This document shows positions 60,705 to 64,000 of a stretch of DNA of 64,000 nucleotides, piece by piece. The notes under the pieces were generated by a model. That model searched no databases. It was not told where the DNA came from and saw nothing but the letters and a program-made list of their open reading frames with translations. A program made the position numbers and the translations under genes. The stretch's first letter is position 1, and each line of letters begins with the position of its first letter. The DNA lies in the NCBI GenBank assembly GCA_038380795.1, contig CM076261.1, positions 11,724,556-11,788,555 of the forward strand, written 5' to 3'. Source of the stretch: Pyrocephalus nanus. Lineage: Eukaryota; Chordata; Aves; Passeriformes; Tyrannidae.

Positions 60705-62046
60705 CAACTACTTACATTTCAAGAGTGGAGTCAGTATGGCACTCAAGAGGTGCTTCTATTTGCTGTTTGTGCAAAAAAATATAAAATTGTTAGACCAAAA
60801 TGAAAGCTGAGAAAAGCAATAAGGAGATAGGAAGCACTGAGAAGATGATTATTTCTGTTGAAGCTTGTAGTTCCCTTGCACATCATATTTTATTACTATA
60901 GAATGAAACGAAGAGAAAGAAAACAAAAAAAAGGTATAACATATATAGAAAGAATCGACAAAGATCAAAAGTGGCAAAACTGCCTGAATCACTTATCAGG
61001 AAGTGTAATAGGATATAGTCTTGACTATTCAGCTAGGGAGAAAGGAATTGCATAGTGGTATACCTACGTGTCCCTAAAATCAGCTGTTTTCCAGCAGCCA
61101 GCAAAAAAGAGATAAATGAAGAATATTTCATTGATTTTAAAATAAAGTAGCAGTGCAGTTTGCTTGCTTGAATAGAAAAAAAAAAAAATATCATATCCTT
61201 CTTCCATACTTGAGTCAGATTGTATATCTTGTTCCAGTACTGAACTATATATTGTAAAGACACAGGTTCATCACTTCTGTGATAAAGTAATATACTCAAA
61301 TTCTAGGCTGTTCGAAGAGATAAACTCATGGTCGAGATTTATGTTATTGTTTTCAAATACTGACCTTGAATTTTATACTACTGAACTTTCTCACCATCTT
61401 TTTTATGTTTTAGATAATTTCTCTTTTAGCAATTATCAGAAATTGCTACATCACCAACTGAATTTATTAGTACACACATATTTTATGCATCTGTTTCATT
61501 GAATAAAATCTTGAAAAAGTTCTAGTTTAATACAAATTGCTGAGAAATTGTTTGTAATTGTGAAACTATTTCTGCCTCTTGATTATTTCCTTTTCCAGAA
61601 CATCCCAGAAAGACTGAAGTTTCTTCTTTAATCAGTTCCCCATCCTTTATCTAATGCTTCCACTAAATCACAGCTTCTGCAATTCTATTCCATTGTGACA
61701 CCCTCTTCTTTGAATCTGTGCAAATTTGGAGAGTAAATTTGCCTTCTATCACATTCAGTACTATTTTTATTAGAAGCATTTCTTCTGGAATATGTAACTT
61801 TAGAACTGAAGTCTACCATAATAAGGAGGGGTCTCAAGGCTATTAGCATTTCTCATAATATTTCAGTTTTCTGTAAAAAATAGGAGTTTATAGAATATTT
61901 CTACAGCTATAGTTCTTTACTATTCTTCCCTAAAGAGATTTAAAACTGCCTTCTGCTTTATTCATGATAAGTGCTTGGGTTTTATTAATGTTTAAATGTC
62001 ATAGAATCCTGGTACTTTTACCTTCACTTCTGTCTCCCATGAAAAG

Positions 62047-62050
62047 ATAT

Positions 62051-62074
<24 letters not shown>
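62047..62074 (+). repeat. (AT)14 microsatellite
   Basis: An uninterrupted AT repeat of 28 bp. It is long enough to be length-variable and self-complementary. Confidence 0.95.
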
Positions 62075-62081
<7 letters not shown>

Positions 62082-63389
62082 CTATTTTATTCTTGATTTG
62101 ATTGGGTTTTGTTTGCTTTTGGGTTTCGGTTTGGTTTTTGTTTTTTTCCTTTTCTATTCATCTGTTATCCCCTCAAATATCTGATGTGATATTTTCAACT
62201 AGTAATTCAGATTTTAATATTTTGTAGTCTTGGGACAGAAGACAGACAGAAGAGATAATTTAGCTTCCCTACCCTTTTCCCAAGTGATTAAGATCTTTAA
62301 CAAGTAAAATCTTAAATTCCTTGCCCACACTTCCCTCTTTAACTGTGTTAGGTTAAAGTCTGACTAGTTGATGGCTTTGAATGGATCTTGCAAATCTGTA
62401 AGGCATAGTGTTCTCATAAATATATCAGAGCAATTGCTTTACAGAATTACAGGTCAGCTCCCTGAAAGGTGGGAAATATGTTTGTTGATTTTTCCCTAAA
62501 TTAAACTTAATGAACAAGAATATGACCACAGATAGAGGATAACATATCTTTCAATCCACTTCATTGTTTTTTTTCAAATGTCAAGGGCAAAGTGGACTTG
62601 CATGCCTTGATAAAGGTCACAAATATAAGCCCTTACCAAAATCTATATCCTAAACAAAGTTGAGTTGTTATACAGTACCTCTAAGCAGTACAGTTTTCCA
62701 AACACATAACTAAAGGAGGATGACAATTTTAGTCCCAATATTACATTACTTTGAAATGTACGTAATGCCAATTTGTATCTTGCCTTTCTACAAGCAGTTA
62801 AGATCCTTCTGTGTACACAAAATAAGATTGACGTTGCTTTGATTAAGGTTTATTATGATAAAGAAAAATGTATTCTTTAGATTATTACATTACTAAAATG
62901 ATTTTGATATCATTAGTAGTGACACAGTGTGCCAAAAGAAAGTACACCAGAGCGTACTTTTGAAAATAAACCCCTCCTACATTTTTTTCTTGATTATTTG
63001 GGGTTTTATTTCCCATATAGATAACAGGACAAAAATCAATACCTAAGCAGACAGTGTTTCCGATCTCTACAATAAGAAGTTAACAGAGATGTTATGTTCA
63101 CTTTACAGGAACAATCTTAGGACAACATGTCTTCAGAATGAATATAACTTAATTATGCCTGCCAATTATAAAAACAAAGCAAAATTTTGAAGAAAGTATG
63201 AAAACACACCAAAGAATGCATTGTTTTGAAAAATAATACTAAAATAATACTAGGCTATTTCTACGACTTTTATCTTTGGCTGATATTGGAAGTTTCAGGA
63301 GGCCAGCTATGGCTCACTCGATTCCAACTTGTTGCTTGCATTAGCTTTTGGAACTTTTCTCATGGCATTGTTTACTGGACTACTTGTAA

Positions 63390-63857
63390 TGGGTTTGTGT
63401 GTCCAGGTTTTGGCAGCAGGGGTAGCTACAGGGGTGGCTTTGGGGAGAAGCTGCAAGCCATCTCCAGGACAGACCTGCTGCTGGCCAAGGCTGAGCCAAT
63501 CAGGAGTGACAGTAATTCCTCTGTGGTAACATATGTAAGAAGGAAATAAAGGTTGTTGTGGAGATAAAATTGCAGCCAGAGAAGAATAGAGTGAGAACAT
63601 GTGAACAACTCTGCAGACGCCAAGTCAGTGGAGAAGAAGGGGGAGGAGGTAATCCAGGCACCAGAGCTGATGATCCATGAAGCCTGTGGAGGATCATGGG
63701 AGTGCAGAGATCCATCTGCAGCACGTGGAGGAGACCACACCACAATGGGTAGATGCCCAAAGGAGCTTGTGACCCTCTGGGAGGCCTGTGCTGGAGCAGG
63801 GTCCTGGCAGGGACCTGCTGAGCCATGGAGAGAGGAACCTATGCTGGAGCAGGTTGA
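63390..63857 (+). mobile_element. LTR fragment, 5' half, same family as 47803
   Basis: TGGGTTTGTGTGTCCAGGTT corresponds to the start of the LTR at 47803. Then come AGCCAATCAGGAGTGACAGT, TAACATATGTAAGAAGGAAA, AAATTGCAGCCAGAGAAGAA, GCAGACGCCAAGTCAGTGGA and two GCTGGAGCAG motifs (63790, 63843), all collinear with that copy. The second half of the LTR is missing after about 63857. Both copies point the same way, but with unrelated repeats between them they are not the two ends of one provirus. Several 66-108-aa frames inside it are spurious. Confidence 0.85.
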
Positions 63858-64000
63858 AAATCTTTAAAAGCTTAAAATCTTCCTGTTTCAAAGTTACTTT
63901 CCCACTCCACACCTCAAGCTGGCATTAGGCCTTCAGAAGAATCTAGACTTGAGGTTCAGAGATTTAGCTGGACTTAAGAACCTTGAAAACAGAAACATTG
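63858..64000. other. Unassigned sequence at the window end
   Basis: LTR similarity ends abruptly. The remaining 143 bp could not be assigned. Confidence 0.4.

Larger units (their letters stand above)
60244..63389. other. AT-rich non-coding DNA with simple repeats
   Basis: Simple repeats are a G7-A-G8 run (60355-60370), a TG repeat (60681-60704), an (AT)14 microsatellite (62047-62074) and a T/G-rich tract (62100-62147). No gene or other transposon was recognised. Confidence 0.5.

Noticed and set aside
47803..63857. The LTRs at 47803 and 63390 as the two ends of one provirus
   Set aside because: The 15 kb between them contains CR1 relics on both strands and unique DNA, with no retroviral genes, and the second LTR is only a 5' half.
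1..64000. tRNA, rRNA, spliceosomal RNA genes, CRISPR arrays, phage or bacterial operons
   Set aside because: None of the internal promoter boxes or conserved RNA cores were recognised by eye, and the sequence is vertebrate in character.

Overview
The window looks like a piece of a bird nuclear genome, probably a gene desert or the inside of a very large intron. The evidence is mostly the repeats. There are many fragments of CR1 LINEs, several ending in the diagnostic short ATTCTGTG-type tail instead of poly(A). There are four LTR fragments that resemble a common avian endogenous-retrovirus LTR type with a TGACCCTGGCTGG-like terminus. The background is strongly AT-rich and carries T/G-rich tracts of the TGTTTGTTTGG kind. 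No bacterial-style gene organisation, rRNA, tRNA or CRISPR array was seen. I found no convincing host protein-coding exon: the open reading frames are short and mostly random or repeat-derived. All family assignments come from recognising sequence, not from database searches.

Layout: 1-891 is the 3' part of an LTR with a 3-copy ~90-bp tandem array. 1.1-2.2 kb holds two CR1 fragments on opposite strands. 4.2-4.9 kb is a decayed CR1 ORF2 piece (endonuclease to reverse transcriptase, minus strand). 5-13 kb is AT-rich unique DNA with microsatellites. 13.4-13.6 kb has two CR1 3' ends in a row. At 14.2 kb there is an exon-like segment with good splice sites and no open frame. 17.2-18.6 kb has two CR1s. 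18.6-29 kb is mostly unique apart from one CR1 tail. 29.07-29.83 kb is the 3' end of an RTE-type non-LTR retrotransposon, the most unusual element in the window. 30-44 kb is unique sequence with two CR1s and a possible solo LTR. 44.9-48.8 kb has an antisense LTR fragment, a CR1 and a nearly full-length solo LTR. 50.4-53.1 kb is an old, long CR1 (ORF1 through 3' end) interrupted by a younger CR1. 54-64 kb is mainly unique, with short CR1 pieces, a candidate conserved non-coding stretch and a 5' LTR fragment at the right end.

No genes work together here. The window is a record of successive retrotransposon insertions in non-coding DNA. The RTE element narrows the host: in birds, RTE elements of the AviRTE type are, as far as I recall, known only in some lineages (for example suboscine passerines, parrots, hornbills, hummingbirds and trogons). 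That narrowing is inference, not proof. I did not find an undescribed gene system.
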